The notes beneath the pieces are model-generated. The model made no database searches and had not been told where the DNA came from. It worked only from the letters and a program-made list of their open reading frames with translations. A stretch of 64,000 nt of DNA. Source: Alistipes provencensis. GTDB taxonomy: Bacteria; Bacteroidota; Bacteroidia; Bacteroidales; Rikenellaceae. Made by a program: the position numbers and the translations under genes. Of this stretch, positions 9,010 to 17,827 are shown piece after piece. The stretch's first letter is position 1. Every line of letters begins with the position of its first letter. The stretch covers positions 3,724,834 to 3,788,833 of the forward strand of contig NZ_LT559262.1 in NCBI RefSeq assembly GCF_900083545.1, read 5' to 3'.

Positions 9010-10323
9010 TCAACTTTTAGCCTTGATCCGCGCCACGGCCTCGGCCACCCCGCGGTAGAGCTCCGGCAGGTCGACACCCGCGATGCGGCGGTTCTCGACG
9101 ACGATCCGTCCGCCGACCACGACCGTCTCGACATCCGACGCCTTGCCGCAGTAAACCACATTCGACACGACGTTGTGAACGGGCTGCAAATGGGGTTTCT
9201 GCATATCCACGACGATCACGTCGGCCAGCGCACCCTCGCGGATCACCCCCAGCTCACCGTCGGCACAGCCCATCGCCCGGGCGCCGTTGGCCGTCGCCAG
9301 CCGCAGGGTCTCGTAAGCCGGAAGCGCCACGGGATCGCCCGTCGCGGATTTTTGCAGGAAAGCCGCCGTGCGGAGCTCCTCGAACATGTCGAGGTCGTTG
9401 TTCGAGCAGGTTCCGTCGGTGCCGATCGTCACGAGCGCACCCGCGGCCCGCAACTTCTCGACGGGAGCCACGCCGCTCGATATCTTCATGTTGCTCTGCG
9501 GATTGTGCGACACGGTGACGCCCCGCGCGGCGAGGGTCTCGATGTCGCTGTCGGTCACATGGACGCAGTGGGCGCCGATCGTCTTCGGGCCCAGCAGTCC
9601 CAACTGGTCAAGGTGTTCGACGGAGGTCTGTCCGTATTTCTCGCGCACGATGCGCACCTCGTCCTGCGTCTCCGAAATGTGGGTCATCAGGTGCAGGCCG
9701 TGTTTGTCGGCCAGCTCCTTGCCGCGCAGGAGGTTTTCGGGCGAGACGGTATAGGGCGAATGGGGCGCCACGGCGATCCGCACCCGGCCGGAACCGGCGG
9801 CGGCCAGCCGCACGGCCTCCTCGGCCTGCGGCAGCACCTCGTCGATGTTCGTATCGAAATAGTTGCAGCCCAGCAGGGCCCGGATGCCCAGCCGTTCGGC
9901 CACCTCCACGCAGCGGTTCTCGAAATAGTACATGTCGACGAACGAAGTCACGCCGCCCAACAGCATTTCGACGATGCCCAGCGTCATGCCCAGCTTCACG
10001 TCGTCCGGGGTCTGGTGCGCCTCGAAAGGCCAGATATAGTCGTGGAGCCACGCCATCAGCGAAATGTCGTCGGCATAGCTGCGCTGCAGGGTCATGGCCG
10101 CGTGGCAGTGGGTGTTCACCAGCCCCGGCATGAGGAGTTTGCCCCGGCAGTCGATCTCCCGGAGCCCGGGATGCGCCGCGCGGAACGCCGCAGCATCCGC
10201 CTCCGAGGCTGTCACCAGCGCGATGCGGTCGCCGTCTATGCCCACCGCACCCGTAAAGGTCCGGGATTCGTCGCCGGAAGCCGTCATCGGCAGCACCGTC
10301 GCGTTTGAAAAGAGTATAGCCAT
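9010..10323 (-). CDS. Amidohydrolase, 5-methylthioadenosine/S-adenosylhomocysteine deaminase-like
   Basis: Metal-dependent deaminase of the MTA/SAH deaminase-chlorohydrolase group. Metal and catalytic motifs are all present: PGLVNTHCHAAMTLQRSYAD (HxH), SPYTVSPE, THISETQDE (catalytic Glu, metal His), GAHCVHVTDSD, SHNPQSNMKISSG and TIGTDGTCSNNDLDMFEE (metal Asp). About 437 aa is normal. I chose the ATG at 10323 (MAILFSNATVLPM), which matches where the family begins; ATGs at 10335 and 10371 are possible. The likely role is salvage of adenosyl by-products, but related enzymes act on other aminated nucleosides. No methionine-salvage gene is adjacent. Confidence 0.85.
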   Translation of the reverse strand: MAILFSNATVLPMTASGDESRTFTGAVGIDGDRIALVTASEADAAAFRAAHPGLREIDCRGKLLMPGLVNTHCHAAMTLQRSYADDISLMAWLHDYIWPFEAHQTPDDVKLGMTLGIVEMLLGGVTSFVDMYYFENRCVEVAERLGIRALLGCNYFDTNIDEVLPQAEEAVRLAAAGSGRVRIAVAPHSPYTVSPENLLRGKELADKHGLHLMTHISETQDEVRIVREKYGQTSVEHLDQLGLLGPKTIGAHCVHVTDSDIETLAARGVTVSHNPQSNMKISSGVAPVEKLRAAGALVTIGTDGTCSNNDLDMFEELRTAAFLQKSATGDPVALPAYETLRLATANGARAMGCADGELGVIREGALADVIVVDMQKPHLQPVHNVVSNVVYCGKASDVETVVVGGRIVVENRRIAGVDLPELYRGVAEAVARIKAKS

Positions 10324-10371
10324 ATTTCGGTCCATTATGTCATCCGGCCCTGAATTGCTCCCTTGTTTCAA

Positions 10372-10450
10372 GTCCCCGCCAAGGCGGGGGTTTGGGGGTG
10401 GGTCAAACCTGCAAACGACGCCGGAGGCGGCGAAAACGGCGGTCGACAGC
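10372..10450 (-). repeat. Intergenic palindromic repeat (family A), copy 1
   Basis: Contains hairpin CCCCGCC/GGCGGGG plus the conserved arm reading, on the minus strand, GCCGCCTCCGGCGTCGTTTG then CAGGTTTGACCC. Equivalent copies lie at 11791, 13020, 56214 (split) and 59274. It separates the DUF1573 gene from the amidohydrolase gene. Confidence 0.8.
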
Positions 10451-10480
10451 GTTTCAGGATATCAATGACTCGTTACATTC

Positions 10481-10921
10481 TTACTTGTATTTCACCTTCA
10501 CCTTATCGGTCTTGATCTTGCCGCGCTGGGGCTTGTCGATGGAGTTGCCCTGCACGGTAATCACGTCGCGGCCGTCCACCGAGTTGGAATAGACCTGAAT
10601 CACCTTGTTGAAGGCTCCCGGCTCGCTCTTGTGGGGTTCGTACACAATGCGGATCACCCCCGAATCGGCGGGCGCGACGGGGCGCTTCGAGAACGACGCG
10701 CCGAGACACGAGCACGAGGTGATGACACGCACGATGACCAGCGGTGCCGTACCGTCGTTGACGAACTTGAATTCGTGCACCAGATCGCCGCCCTTGCGCG
10801 GCACGTCGCCGAAATCGTAGGTCGGGTTGTCCATCTTCAGGTGCGCCCCTTTTGCAGGCTTTCCGGCGTGTGCCGCTCCGAAAAGCAGGCAGGCCGAAAG
10901 AATTAACAGGATATATCGCAT
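10481..10921 (-). CDS. DUF1573 domain protein, exported
   Basis: Secreted beta-sandwich (ASPM/SPD-2/Hydin-like Ig fold) protein of unknown function, very common in Bacteroidetes. A signal peptide (MRYILLILSACLLFGAAHA) is followed by the DUF1573 signature: YDFGDVPRKGG, HEFKFVNDGTAPLVI, the conserved TSCSCLG, then VIRIVYEPHKSEPGAFNKVI. A lysine-rich tail ends the protein. Start is the ATG at 10921; a TTG six bases upstream is not needed. 146 aa. Confidence 0.9.
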   Translation of the reverse strand: MRYILLILSACLLFGAAHAGKPAKGAHLKMDNPTYDFGDVPRKGGDLVHEFKFVNDGTAPLVIVRVITSCSCLGASFSKRPVAPADSGVIRIVYEPHKSEPGAFNKVIQVYSNSVDGRDVITVQGNSIDKPQRGKIKTDKVKVKYK

Positions 10922-10966
10922 AGCCAAAATTTGTATTTATCCAATATCATACCAAGCGTCCGAAAC

Positions 10967-11043
10967 GCCGGCTCTTAACCGGGCGGGGAACCGGGTAAAA
11001 AACGAACACTGCCCAAGACGCCCTTAAAACGGGCTTCTTAAGC
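10967..11043. repeat. Hairpin-rich intergenic repeats (family B relatives)
   Basis: Holds GCCGGCTCTTAACCGGGC, a variant of the family B palindrome, and then CTTAAAACGGGCTTCTTAAG, whose reverse complement is shared with 60868-60886. It fills the gap between the end of tonB and the DUF1573 start. No gene is seen. Confidence 0.55.
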
Positions 11044-11046
11044 CCG

Positions 11047-11736
11047 CTATTCCATGCGGAAAATATACGTTATCGTGCCGCCCTGCACCGTCGCGCGGCT
11101 CTCGGTGAAACGCGCCTTGCGGGCCGCGGCTTTCGCCGCCTCGATCAGCTCGGCGGCATCCGTCGTGGAGCCTTTCGGCTCGTAGGAGGCGCCCGTCACC
11201 CGCCCCGCGGCATCGACCGTCACACGGATAACGACCTTGCCGCCCTTCTCGCCGGGATACGACGGTTTGGGCAGGTTGCCCACCAGTCCGCGCCCTTTCA
11301 ACCCCTGATCCAACTGGTCCAGCCCGTCGGGGTTGAGCCCCGGCCCGGTGCCGCTGGCCTTGTCCTCGCCCTCGGGAGCGCGGGGATTGCCCGCATTGTC
11401 GGGTTCGTCCGCCCCGCCCTTGTTCATCTTGAACAGCGCCTTGGGGTTGGGCGTCTGGGTTACCTCGTCCTTGCCGGCGACCTGCGACGTCTGCTCCACG
11501 GGAGCGGCGACGTCGTGCACGCGCGGCTCGTTGGCGACCTTCACGGGCGGCTTCGGCGGCTCGGGAACGGGCGGCTCGGTGAAGTCGACGAGGATCGTGT
11601 CGCCGGGTTTCTCCACCACCCGCGAAACGTCGAACGACACCAGCACGAACGAGCCGGCCAGCAGCACGCAGTAGACTGCCGCCGCGATCATCGCCCATCG
11701 TCGGGGATTTTTATTATCGGGATCGTAATAATACAT
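11047..11736 (-). CDS. tonB: TonB-type energy transducer
   Basis: Transfers proton-motive-force energy from ExbBD to TonB-dependent outer membrane transporters such as the SusC in this window. One N-terminal membrane anchor (about residues 14-34, WAMIAAAVYCVLLAGSFVLV), a proline-rich periplasmic linker (PPVPEPPKPP), an acidic/Gly stretch, and a C-terminal TonB-like domain (GKVVIRVTVDAAGRVTGAS ... GGTITYIF). 229 aa. It is third in the leftward exbB-exbD-tonB cluster, 140 bases after exbD with a family A repeat in the gap. Confidence 0.88.
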   Translation of the reverse strand: MYYYDPDNKNPRRWAMIAAAVYCVLLAGSFVLVSFDVSRVVEKPGDTILVDFTEPPVPEPPKPPVKVANEPRVHDVAAPVEQTSQVAGKDEVTQTPNPKALFKMNKGGADEPDNAGNPRAPEGEDKASGTGPGLNPDGLDQLDQGLKGRGLVGNLPKPSYPGEKGGKVVIRVTVDAAGRVTGASYEPKGSTTDAAELIEAAKAAARKARFTESRATVQGGTITYIFRME

Positions 11737-11790
11737 AACAGAATCTTACCTAAATTATCGACCGCATGTTCGGCTCGGATGCTCCTTCCC

Positions 11791-11858
11791 ACGGCGTTCC
11801 GCCGTGTTTACAAATCTGACCCCACCCCAAACCCCTCCCTCGGGAGGGGCTTGTCGCA
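11791..11858 (+). repeat. Intergenic palindromic repeat (family A), copy 2
   Basis: GGCGTTCCGCCGTGTTTAC then ATCTGACCCCACCCC and the hairpin CCCCTCCC/GGGAGGGG. It lies between exbD and tonB, in the opposite orientation to the genes, so it is unlikely to be a simple terminator. Confidence 0.8.
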
Positions 11859-11876
11859 CGCGGCGGCAAGTACGCC

Positions 11877-12281
11877 CTAATTCGGCGTGGTCGCCAGTAT
11901 CAACTTATAATTATTGTCCTTGGCGATGTTCATGACCTTGACCACCTCGTCCACCGCAACCGTCTTGTCGCAGTGGAGCGACACCGTGGCGTCCTTCTGG
12001 CCGTCGAGGCGCGCCTTCAGCGCCCGCTCCACACCCTCGATGCCCTGCACCTTCTGCAACTCGACGTAGTAGTTGTACGACGGGCCGCTCTGCTGGATCG
12101 ACACCGTGGTCATCGCCTTGTCCTTCAACTGGTTCGAACTCTTCGGAAGCATCAGTTTCAGGGCGTTGGGGTTGATGAGTGTCGTAGCGATCAGCAGGAA
12201 CAGCAGCAGCAGGAACATCAGGTCGGTCATCGACGAGGCCGAGAACGATTTATCGACTTTCGATCCGTGTTTGATTGCCAT
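11877..12281 (-). CDS. exbD: ExbD/TolR-family biopolymer transport protein
   Basis: Inner-membrane stator partner of ExbB. One transmembrane helix near residues 19-38 follows the basic N-terminus; SSMTDLMFLLLLFLLIATTL contains the conserved Asp20-equivalent (MTDLMF) that couples proton flow. The periplasmic domain ends LHCDKTVAVDEVVKVMNIAK, as in the family. 134 aa. It starts 6 bases after exbB, so the two are surely co-transcribed. Confidence 0.92.
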   Translation of the reverse strand: MAIKHGSKVDKSFSASSMTDLMFLLLLFLLIATTLINPNALKLMLPKSSNQLKDKAMTTVSIQQSGPSYNYYVELQKVQGIEGVERALKARLDGQKDATVSLHCDKTVAVDEVVKVMNIAKDNNYKLILATTPN

Positions 12282-12287
12282 AATGCG

Positions 12288-12962
12288 TTATTTTTGAACG
12301 GGTTGATTCAGGATGTCCATGAATGCGATCGAGTTGGCCTCCATCTGGAACACCAGCTTCTCGATGCGCGCCACGAGGTAGTTGTAGCCGAAATAGGCCG
12401 GGATGCCGACGATCAGACCCATCACGGTGGTCACCATCGCCACATACATACCGCTCGACAGCAGTCCCAGATCGACCGTACCGCCCGCGGCGGACATGTC
12501 CATGAAGGTCTGCACCATACCCAACACCGTGCCGAGGAAACCGATCATCGGGGCGCCGCCGGCGATCGTGGCCAGAAACGGCAGGCCGTTCTCCAATTTC
12601 GAGACCTCGAGGTTGGCGACGTTCTCGATGGCGGTCTGCACGTCGCTCATCGGGCGTCCGATGCGCTCGATACCCTTCTCGATCATGCGTGCGATCGGCG
12701 TGTCGGTCTTTTTGCAGAGGTTCACGGCCGTCGATATCTTGCCGTCGGAGATGTAGTCGCGGATGCGGTTCATGAAGTTCATGTCCAGCACCGACGCCCT
12801 GCGGATGGCCATGAAGCGCTCCACGAAGATGAAGATCGTCACGCCGCCCAGCGCCAGCAGCGGCCACATCAGCCAGCCGCCTTTGGTAAACAGGGTCCAC
12901 AAGCCCATGCGGGTCTCCTCACTAACGGCCACCGCCTCGGCGGCCTGCAAAAAAGTTGTCAT
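12288..12962 (-). CDS. exbB: MotA/TolQ/ExbB proton channel family protein
   Basis: Proton-channel subunit energising TonB. A first transmembrane helix at about 35-52 (WLMWPLLALGGVTIFIFVE), a cytoplasmic loop of about 90 residues, and two helices in the conserved C-terminal half: LPFLATIAGGAPMIGFLGTV, GLLSSGMYVAMVTTVMGLIV and GIPAYFGYNYL, the MotA/TolQ/ExbB signature. 224 aa. It is first of the cluster exbB-exbD-tonB, separated from the upstream TamB gene by a family A repeat. Confidence 0.93.
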   Translation of the reverse strand: MTTFLQAAEAVAVSEETRMGLWTLFTKGGWLMWPLLALGGVTIFIFVERFMAIRRASVLDMNFMNRIRDYISDGKISTAVNLCKKTDTPIARMIEKGIERIGRPMSDVQTAIENVANLEVSKLENGLPFLATIAGGAPMIGFLGTVLGMVQTFMDMSAAGGTVDLGLLSSGMYVAMVTTVMGLIVGIPAYFGYNYLVARIEKLVFQMEANSIAFMDILNQPVQK

Positions 12963-13019
12963 AGTTTCTAAACGTTTATTTAAAATTTGTTGTCTGTCTC
13001 GTTGCTTCGACCGCTCAAT

Positions 13020-13092
13020 TCCCGCGGCGTACCGCCGCGTTTACAAATTGGACCCACCCCCAAACCCCCGCCTTGGCGGGGGCTTGTCGCAT
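13020..13092 (+). repeat. Intergenic palindromic repeat (family A), copy 3
   Basis: GGCGTACCGCCGCGTTTAC followed by the hairpin CCCCCGCC/GGCGGGGG. Compared with copies 2 and 5 the stem has changed on both sides and stays paired. It lies between the end of the TamB gene and exbB. Confidence 0.8.
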
Positions 13093-13161
13093 CGCGACCG
13101 GGATTTTGTCCGAAATTATGCCCGATTTTTAATTTTTCATCCTTAATTACAAATTCACAAT

Positions 13162-16100
13162 TCATTCATCCTCTTTACCTTTAACGTATCCGAACGGCGA
13201 AAGCGTATCCGCGGGCTCCTGCCGGCGGTTCTTTTCCGCCTCTTCGGCCGCTTTTTCAGCCGCGCGGGTCGTGCGGCGCGCCATGCGCCGGGCCTTGCGT
13301 TTCTTGTTGGTGAAACGCTCCCGGATGCGGTCGCGCAGGTCGCGCAGGTTGTTGAAGTCCTCCTTGAAGTAGACGCCGATGCCGGTCTCCTGCAAGCCCT
13401 GATTTTCGTCGAAACGGTCGATGGTCTGCGTAAAGGCTTTCAGTTTGAGCGTCCCGGCGCGGTCGATCAGGTAGGTGATGTAGGCCTCGCCCATGAAGTT
13501 GGACATCGAATTGTTGTTCACAGCCGCCTGCTTGTTGTCGATCAGGTAGTTGCCCTCGACCTCGACGAACAGGCGGTTGTTGATCAGGCTCTTCGAAAGC
13601 CCGAAGTCCACCTCGTCGCTCGTCAGCTCCGACTTGGGCCGGTAGCGGATCACCACGTTGTAGTCCGACGACGAGAGCCAGTTGCTCACCATGTTCGACA
13701 CGAACTCCAGTCCCGTGGCCGCCGACACCGAACTGCCGATGTTGGCGTTGGCCTGCGAGGAGTTCTCGGACATGAAACTGTTGAACAGCAGGAGGTAGAG
13801 GAACTGCGTGTCGACCGTCTCGGGGGTCGAGAGGGCGTTGGTGACCAGCGTCTGGGTCTCGGGATCGGAGCCGGGCACCCGCACGTCGAAGCCGATCGAG
13901 GGGTTCGACAGCCGGTCGCCGAGGTGGATGATACACTCCACGGGCACCGAGCGGTCGCCGCCGAGGTTTTCCGACGTGCCCTGCAGCAACGGTTGCAGCG
14001 AGGCCTTGAGCTTGTAGACGGCGTCGATGTCCAGCAGGGCGTTCATCGGCGACCCGGTCCACTGGATCGACGAGCCGCTCTCGATGGTGAAGCGTTTGTT
14101 GATGATCTGTTGCAGCGAGAGCATGAAACTGCCCTCGGAGATGGTGTAGTCGCCGTAAATCTCGAAGATGTTCGCCCGGGGGTTGATCGCGAGGTTCAGG
14201 GTCCCCTCGCCGCGCCCCTTCACCGTGTTGCCCGCCACGTCGATCTCGACCTCGGCATCGGGCCGTACGTCGAGCGCCATGGTGATGTTCATCTGGTTCG
14301 AAGCGTCGGCACGCTGGCGGTGTTTGCGTTCGAAGAGGAGTTTTTTGCGCGCCACGTTGTCGAGCGTGTCGGTCTTCTCAGGCTGGACGAAGACCACGAA
14401 ATCGGCATTCGAAATATTCGACTTGCTCGACAGCGGCAGCACGAACGACGAATTGCCGTCGGTCGAGGCCGCGATGTCCATCTTAACGGCCCTCTTGTCG
14501 CCCGAGATGCGGGCCGAACCCGTGGCGTAGACCTTCCCGTAGAAAGCGTCGTTGTCGTCGGCGTCGGTATCCAGCACGAGCATCTGCTGCGGGGCCACCC
14601 GCACGTCGTAGGAGATGTTCGACAGGTGCTGAAGGCTCATGTCGAAGTCGAAGCGCCCGCGGTGACCCTGAGGGTCGAACACCGCGACGTTCGAAGCCTT
14701 GAAACGGTTGTTCTTCACCGACAGCACCGCTTCGGGCATCGAGTAGGCAACCTGCGTGAAATCGACCTTGGTCCTGAGCCCCGAAACATGTATCTCGCCC
14801 GCGAGTTCGGCTTCGCGGCGCTGTCCCTGCAGGACGAGGTCGGCCGACGCGACGCCCTCGGTCGAGGAGATCACCCCCGTCAGGATCGGGTCGAGCAGCC
14901 CCATGTCGAGGCTGTCGATGTCCACCCGGGCGTAGTAGCGCATCTGGTCCGGGGCGTAGAAGCCGCGCACGAGCGTGTCGCGCTTGAGGCGGTCGACCAC
15001 CGTCACGCCGGCCCGGTTGCGGGCGAAGTCCCAGCGCGACGCCAGACGCATCGGCGGCGCGGGGATGTCGTTGACCTCGACGCTGTCGAAGAGGATGTCG
15101 GCCGAAATCTCGCCGCCCCGCAGCACCGACTTCATCTGCGCCGAGCCGTTCGTGCGGCCCTCGATGACGTAACCCATGCGTTCGGCGACCTGCGTGAAGG
15201 GCGACAGGTCGAAATTGCGCAGCGAGAGGGTCACCGAATCGGCACGGCTGCGCGAGGCGATGCCGTTGAGCAGCAGCTCCTGTTCGCGGTTCATCACGAA
15301 GAACTTGTCGATGACGATCCGCGCCGTGTCGATCAGTATCTTATGGGCGTATATCTGCCACGTCTTGTCGCCGCGGGTGATGTGCGAAGGAAGGATGCGC
15401 AGGTCCACCACGCGACCGTTGGGGCCGTGTTCGTCGACCACCGCGGAGCGGAATCCCACGAGTCCCGAAACCCGGCGCATCGTGTCGTTGAAACCCGCCG
15501 AGAGCTGCACGCGGCCCTGCCGGGCGCCGCCCGTCAGCGAGAGGCGCGGCAGATGCAGCACCCCGGCATAGAGGTCCTCGGCCGAGGCGTAGACCGCCAG
15601 CGAGTCGCCGCGGTTCGAGGCGTTGACCGAGAGGCGCGTGGCCAGCATCCGCCGGCGTTCGATATACTCCGACGAGGCTTTGAGCGAGAGCTGGTCGCTG
15701 GCCGGGTTGAACAGCAGTTGGAGCGACGATCCGTCGGCCACCTGCAAACCCGCAGAAACGGCGTCGGCCACGGGGTTGAAATTGCGGATATTGACCGAGA
15801 GCAGCGAGAAATCGTTCGCCACGGCGGCCTTGCGCTCCGAAGGCCCCGCTTCGGGCGGGGCTTCGCGCAGCATCGGGAGGTATTTCCACGCGCTGCGGCG
15901 CAGGTATTCGAACACCGTGCGGTAGCTGGTCTTCGACCGGAACGTGGCGTCGGCGAAATCCGAGCGCAGTTCCACCAGCTTGCTCCGCTCGGAGTTCTCG
16001 CCCGTGACGGTCATGTTCGAAGCCTCGATCTCCTTGTCGTTGTATCTGTAACGGGCGCCGGTCACCTGAATGCGGCCGTTCAGGTCGTCGAGCGAACGCC

Positions 16101-17766
16101 CTCCGGCGTTGGCCACGATGTGGGCCGACAACTGCGACACCGAGTCGCGGCGGTTGATGTGCAGCCGCGCCAGATCGGCATGCCGCAAATCCATCGTGAA
16201 GTCGTAGCGCGGCACCGAGTCGTTGAAATCCACCAGCCCGAAGAAATCGAAATCGAGGTTGGGGTCGCGGGCCGTGACACGGCCGTCGAACTCCCGGTTG
16301 CGCAGGCGGCCGTCCAGCCGCAGCGAGTCGTAGACATAGCCGTTGAAGCCCAACTGGGTGACGTTGCCCGCGATATTGGCGTCGGCGACACCCTTGCCGA
16401 TCACGCCGTCGACATAGGCCGTGAGCGTGGCGTTGCCCAGCAGGTCGCGGCGGTCCAACAGCTCGCCCAGCCGCAGGTTGCGCGTCTCGACATCGCCCCG
16501 CACGCTGCTCAGGCCCTTTTTCAGCGGCGACATCCGCAGGTTGCAGGCGATGTCGCCCACCTCGGTGGCGGCGCCCAACTGCATGTCGAACGACGCGAGT
16601 TTTCCCTTGAAGCGGGCATTGAGGTCGACGCTGCCCGAGTTGCCGAGTATCCCGACCAGCTTGTCCGAGAGTTTGCGCCCGGCGATGCCGAGAGCCAGCC
16701 CGTCGACCGCCTCGGCCGAGGAGTGCAGGCGAGGCACCGAGAGGTCGAACCATGTGTCGCGGATGTCCGGCAAACCCTTCACCACGGCGTCGGCCACGAG
16801 CGTCGTGCCCTCGCCGACGTGCATGCTCCGGACCTTGGCCGTGAAATCCGACACCACACCCGCGACCTCGACGTCGATGTTGCTGAAATCCACATGCCAG
16901 TCGCGCAGCTTGGGGGCGAACCAAGCGATGTCGTCGGTCGAGACCGACGTGTTGCGCAGCGCGGCCTCGATGCGCACCTGCCCGAGGAAATCCTTGTACT
17001 CGGCCCACGAGTTGCCCACGAGCGAGATGTAGGGAATCCGGATGTTCGAACGCGCGGTGACGATCGAGGCGTCCTCGAAACCCAGACACCCCTGCGTCAT
17101 GTAGAACCGCCCCGCGAGGTGGTCCAGCACGAAGCCGCTGCGCTCACGGGCCGTCAGGGCCGCAATGGTGGTGTAGATGGCCGACCCGTCGATGACGAAG
17201 TCGTCCACGCGGGCCGTCAGGCCGTAGAGGTGCATGTGCGAGAAGTCGATGCCGTAGTCGGGGGCGACGCTGTCGATCCGCTCGAGACAGAGGTCCATGT
17301 TCTCGATCGAGGCCCGTTTGAGCGAGAGCCTGAAGTTGCCCTTTTTGGGTTTGTCGGGGTCGGATATGCGGCTGACGATCTGCTTGATGTTCATCTCCCC
17401 GTCGGGCATCTGCCGCAGGTAGAGCTTGGCGTCGGCGATCTCGCCGCGGCTGAACGCCAGTCCCCCGCCGAAGATGCCGAAACCCGTGACATAGGCATCC
17501 AGCTTCCCGACGTAGAGCAGCGTGTCGCGCCCGTAATCCTCGACATAGAAGCCCTTGACCTTGATTTTCGAAAAGATGCCGATGTCCACGCGGTCGATCG
17601 ACACGGTGGTCTCCAGCTTGCGCGAAACGACCTCCGCGGCCTTGTGGACCACGAAGTTCTGCACGGCGGGAATGTCGAGCAGCAGCGAGAGGAAAACGGG
17701 AAGAATTATCAGCAACAAAACCGCCGCCGAGAACACCTTTCCCAATATTTTTATACCTTTGCGCAT
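13162..17766 (-). CDS. TamB-like translocation and assembly module protein (DUF490)
   Basis: Giant inner-membrane-anchored AsmA/TamB-type protein, probably bridging the periplasm for lipid transport or outer membrane assembly. About 1534 aa from the ATG at 17766: an N-terminal helix (AAVLLLIILPVFLSLLLDIP), then long repetitive beta-rich sequence, then the conserved C-terminal TamB domain (IYGDYTISEGSFMLSLQQII, RRFT-like KRFTIESGSSIQWTGSPMNA, NALSTPETVDTQFLYLLLFN, GIGVYFKEDFNNL) and a Lys/Arg/Ala-rich tail. The upstream in-frame extension to 17940 overlaps the divergent tsaD and a -7 box and is rejected. No TamA (Omp85) gene is adjacent, as is common in Bacteroidetes. Confidence 0.9.
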   Translation of the reverse strand: MRKGIKILGKVFSAAVLLLIILPVFLSLLLDIPAVQNFVVHKAAEVVSRKLETTVSIDRVDIGIFSKIKVKGFYVEDYGRDTLLYVGKLDAYVTGFGIFGGGLAFSRGEIADAKLYLRQMPDGEMNIKQIVSRISDPDKPKKGNFRLSLKRASIENMDLCLERIDSVAPDYGIDFSHMHLYGLTARVDDFVIDGSAIYTTIAALTARERSGFVLDHLAGRFYMTQGCLGFEDASIVTARSNIRIPYISLVGNSWAEYKDFLGQVRIEAALRNTSVSTDDIAWFAPKLRDWHVDFSNIDVEVAGVVSDFTAKVRSMHVGEGTTLVADAVVKGLPDIRDTWFDLSVPRLHSSAEAVDGLALGIAGRKLSDKLVGILGNSGSVDLNARFKGKLASFDMQLGAATEVGDIACNLRMSPLKKGLSSVRGDVETRNLRLGELLDRRDLLGNATLTAYVDGVIGKGVADANIAGNVTQLGFNGYVYDSLRLDGRLRNREFDGRVTARDPNLDFDFFGLVDFNDSVPRYDFTMDLRHADLARLHINRRDSVSQLSAHIVANAGGRSLDDLNGRIQVTGARYRYNDKEIEASNMTVTGENSERSKLVELRSDFADATFRSKTSYRTVFEYLRRSAWKYLPMLREAPPEAGPSERKAAVANDFSLLSVNIRNFNPVADAVSAGLQVADGSSLQLLFNPASDQLSLKASSEYIERRRMLATRLSVNASNRGDSLAVYASAEDLYAGVLHLPRLSLTGGARQGRVQLSAGFNDTMRRVSGLVGFRSAVVDEHGPNGRVVDLRILPSHITRGDKTWQIYAHKILIDTARIVIDKFFVMNREQELLLNGIASRSRADSVTLSLRNFDLSPFTQVAERMGYVIEGRTNGSAQMKSVLRGGEISADILFDSVEVNDIPAPPMRLASRWDFARNRAGVTVVDRLKRDTLVRGFYAPDQMRYYARVDIDSLDMGLLDPILTGVISSTEGVASADLVLQGQRREAELAGEIHVSGLRTKVDFTQVAYSMPEAVLSVKNNRFKASNVAVFDPQGHRGRFDFDMSLQHLSNISYDVRVAPQQMLVLDTDADDNDAFYGKVYATGSARISGDKRAVKMDIAASTDGNSSFVLPLSSKSNISNADFVVFVQPEKTDTLDNVARKKLLFERKHRQRADASNQMNITMALDVRPDAEVEIDVAGNTVKGRGEGTLNLAINPRANIFEIYGDYTISEGSFMLSLQQIINKRFTIESGSSIQWTGSPMNALLDIDAVYKLKASLQPLLQGTSENLGGDRSVPVECIIHLGDRLSNPSIGFDVRVPGSDPETQTLVTNALSTPETVDTQFLYLLLFNSFMSENSSQANANIGSSVSAATGLEFVSNMVSNWLSSSDYNVVIRYRPKSELTSDEVDFGLSKSLINNRLFVEVEGNYLIDNKQAAVNNNSMSNFMGEAYITYLIDRAGTLKLKAFTQTIDRFDENQGLQETGIGVYFKEDFNNLRDLRDRIRERFTNKKRKARRMARRTTRAAEKAAEEAEKNRRQEPADTLSPFGYVKGKEDE

Positions 17767-17786
17767 CGGGACATCGTTATAACCTG

Positions 17787-17794
17787 CAAATTTA
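17787..17794 (-). promoter_or_regulatory. -7 box of the TamB-like gene
   Basis: TAAATTTG on the minus strand in the 61-base divergent gap before tsaD; transcription would start near 17780, 14 bases before the ATG at 17766. Confidence 0.45.
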
Positions 17795-17827
17795 GCGAAA
17801 ATAGTTAAAAAACAATTATAAATCCGG

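Noticed and set aside
10372..13092. Clustered repeats in 10-13 kb as a possible CRISPR array
   Set aside because: The repeats are far apart, separated by genes and hairpin-forming; there are no regular spacers and no cas genes.
13924..17808. Very long open frame (1294 codons) antisense to the TamB-like gene, and similar long antisense frames at 1990-3966, 32111-36127 and 36262-38496
   Set aside because: They mirror real genes in a high-GC genome, where the opposite frame rarely meets stops. Their proteins are His/Arg/Asp/Val-rich low-complexity sequence without domains, and the sense genes are unmistakable.
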